7,467 nt of DNA from contig VFKU01000625.1 in the NCBI GenBank assembly GCA_009885415.1, positions 1-7,467 on the forward strand, given 5' to 3'. A program made the translations under genes and the position numbers. The DNA comes from Rhodothermota bacterium (GTDB lineage Bacteria > Hydrogenedentota > Hydrogenedentia > Hydrogenedentales > GCA-2746185). The notes below the pieces were generated by a model. That model ran no database searches, was not told the origin of the DNA, and saw only the letters and a list, made by a program, of their open reading frames with translations. Below are positions 6,237 through 7,467 of this stretch, in pieces (within the stretch, counting starts at the first letter, position 1; every line of letters begins with the position of its first letter).

Positions 6237-7171
6237 GGTATTTCTCCAGAGTTGTCGCGCGAGTCCCCACATTGTATGAATTCGCCGGGGAAATGTGAAA
6301 CGCAGGCCATCACGTGCGTGATGGCGTTCGTATCGTATTCGTCTCCCGAGCGATAATTCTCGAAGTAAGCGTTGATCTTCGTCACGTTTTCCGGCAGCGC
6401 GCCTGCGGCCTGAAGGCCCAGCGAGACGCCGTAGTTGGTGAAGGCAAAGCGCGTGTCCGGCGTGCTGGGATGCCGGGAGTAAAAGCCCGGCGGATCGATC
6501 CACATCTTTTGCAACATATCGAGAGACCGCCGGCGATGCAACACAGCCCAGGGTTCGTCCGGAGCGAGGTGGGTCATCCAGAGCATCATCCCGAGGCCGA
6601 GGTCCTGGTCGATGTGCAAGGAGCGATGGGTGCGCTCGATGATGTTTTGCATCTGCGCGATTTCCCAGCCTAATTCCTTCGGTGCGAGCGAGGAATAGAC
6701 GACGTATCCATGAAAGGCATCCAGGGCGCCGAGGCCGTAGCCCGGATAGGGCCCGCTGAGGTCTTCCTTCATCTTCCACACGACGCCGGTCCGCGGGACC
6801 ACGAAGCGCGGATGGACGGCCAACACGAGGTCGACGGCCTTGCAGTGGTACGCGGGATCGATCTTCCCGAAGCGGCCGAGCGCGTAGATCCACATGGCAA
6901 GATAGTGAAAATATTGGCCGTCGCGGTCGGGCTCCTCGCCGATGCGATAGCCACGCGGCCGGCCGAGGACGCGATCAACTTCGCGCACGAGCGACTCGGC
7001 GCGTTCGAGGTACTTCCTGTCGCGCGTCTGGCGATACAGCGAAAGGTAAAGCACAAGACCGAAGGCGTCGGTCCACAGGTAGCGCAGGCCGTTGGGCCAG
7101 ATGCGCTGCTCCTCCATCCACTCGAGCTTGTCCAGCACGACGCTGGTCGCGTTCTGCATCGTCAATTTCAT
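6233..7171 (-). CDS. Conserved-looking hypothetical protein, probable all-helical (alpha/alpha toroid-like)
   Basis: I do not assign this 312-residue protein a function. It has no signal peptide and no clear membrane segment. It is rich in aromatic residues and predicted helices, with repeated aromatic/small-residue helix patterns: LRYLWTDAFGLVLYLSLYRQ (29-48), DGQYFHYLAMWIYALGRF (84-101), LGALDAFHGYVVYSSL (147-162) and LGLGMMLWMTHLAPDEPW (191-208). The spacing of these helix pairs recalls six-hairpin glycosidase-like toroid folds, but no catalytic set is identifiable. Acidic and His residues (D35, D84, H88, D151, H154) could line a pocket. The start at 7171 overlaps the upstream stop (ATGA), and its own stop overlaps the CBS start, so it is expressed with both neighbours. 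No good ribosome site precedes it, which fits translation by coupling. Confidence 0.7.
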   Translation of the reverse strand: MKLTMQNATSVVLDKLEWMEEQRIWPNGLRYLWTDAFGLVLYLSLYRQTRDRKYLERAESLVREVDRVLGRPRGYRIGEEPDRDGQYFHYLAMWIYALGRFGKIDPAYHCKAVDLVLAVHPRFVVPRTGVVWKMKEDLSGPYPGYGLGALDAFHGYVVYSSLAPKELGWEIAQMQNIIERTHRSLHIDQDLGLGMMLWMTHLAPDEPWAVLHRRRSLDMLQKMWIDPPGFYSRHPSTPDTRFAFTNYGVSLGLQAAGALPENVTKINAYFENYRSGDEYDTNAITHVMACVSHFPGEFIQCGDSRDNSGEIP

Positions 7172-7467
7172 AAGCCGAAGGGGAAGGTCTCGGGCAGACC
7201 GGTACCCGCCTCGGGCCCGAGCGGACTGACCGGGTTGGTCTCGTTGAACCAGATGTATTCGTCGAACTGCCTCGGCAAGGAGGCCTGAAAATAATGGCTG
7301 TGCAATTCGGTCTCGGGGCGGTAAATGACGCCGAGCGTGCCGTCTCCACGCAAGACGTGGACATTGTCGTAGCCCGCCTTCACCAAGCGTTTTGCTGCGA
7401 GATGCGCCAAGCTGGCCAAGCGCTCGACCGTGTAGACCTCAGCGGCAACCCGGTTGATGGCGGCCTC
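7168..7467 (-). CDS. Partial frame: isoaspartate methyltransferase-like segment joined to erythromycin esterase-like C-terminus
   Basis: The frame is open from the right edge to a TGA at 7170-7168, giving 99 residues with the N-terminus outside the window. The first 46 residues resemble the SAM-binding part of protein-L-isoaspartate methyltransferase: EVYTVERLASLAHLAAKRL, then GYDNVHVLRGDGTLG. The next residues switch abruptly to the C-terminal signature of the erythromycin esterase (Ere) family: GVIYRPETELHSHYF, ASLPRQFDEYIWFNET and a closing LPETFPFGL. Both families are normally much longer; the methyltransferase C-terminal half and nearly all of the esterase, including its catalytic histidine and glutamate region, are absent here. 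The joint is near 7329-7330. An apparent TTG start at 7419 is only an internal leucine. The gene is probably non-functional as either enzyme, or the joint is an assembly artefact. It overlaps the next gene by four bases. Confidence 0.65.
   Translation of the reverse strand, partial: EAAINRVAAEVYTVERLASLAHLAAKRLVKAGYDNVHVLRGDGTLGVIYRPETELHSHYFQASLPRQFDEYIWFNETNPVSPLGPEAGTGLPETFPFGL

Noticed and set aside
6237..6893. Upstream extension of the CBS-domain frame
   Set aside because: This part overlaps the 312-residue gene out of frame, is Arg-rich low-quality sequence without domains, and the CBS start at 6236 has a well-placed ribosome site.
1..7467. CRISPR arrays, tRNA or rRNA genes, insertion sequences or integrase genes
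   Set aside because: No repeated spacer pattern, no tRNA-like cloverleaf, no transposase motif and no terminal inverted repeats were seen in any part of the window.

Overview
The window is a GC-rich bacterial segment with seven complete genes for recognisable families, one complete gene of unknown function, and two genes cut by the window edges. The trimeric, mycobacterial-Sdh1-like succinate dehydrogenase layout (single membrane anchor, then flavoprotein) and the Tol/Exb motor genes point to a respiring bacterium, probably with a Gram-negative envelope. Codon use and gene style would suit Verrucomicrobia/Planctomycetes/Acidobacteria-like or related uncultured lineages. I cannot place it more precisely from sequence alone.

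Layout. 1-2001 (minus): a translationally coupled succinate dehydrogenase operon. The membrane anchor (1186-2001) comes first, followed by the flavoprotein, which runs off the left edge; sdhB is expected beyond it. 2002-2233: a divergent regulatory region with a sigma70-like promoter candidate for sdh. 2234-3750 (plus): a compact proton-channel operon of one ExbB/TolQ-type and two tandem ExbD/TolR-type genes. 3751-3966: a gap with a strikingly AT-rich end carrying a near-consensus sigma70 promoter. 3967-5770 (plus): a fatty acid hydroxylase/sterol desaturase-superfamily membrane enzyme, then a full-length ChrB-type protein. 5784-7467 (minus, convergent): three overlapping genes. These are a partial reading frame in which an isoaspartate-methyltransferase-like stretch joins directly to an erythromycin-esterase-like C-terminus, then a 312-residue protein of unknown function that looks all-helical, then a two-CBS-domain protein.

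How they may work together. The sdh genes feed electrons from succinate into the quinone pool. The Exb/Tol module uses the proton gradient to drive an unidentified envelope partner. The hydroxylase/ChrB pair is probably one transcription unit. The last three genes overlap by 4 bases at each junction, so they are probably translated together; their families are often seen in stress or accessory loci, but a joint function is not established. The most unusual features are the PCMT/esterase joint near 7329, the ChrB gene without a ChrA transporter in view, the tandem ExbD pair, and the Cys/His cluster in the Sdh anchor.
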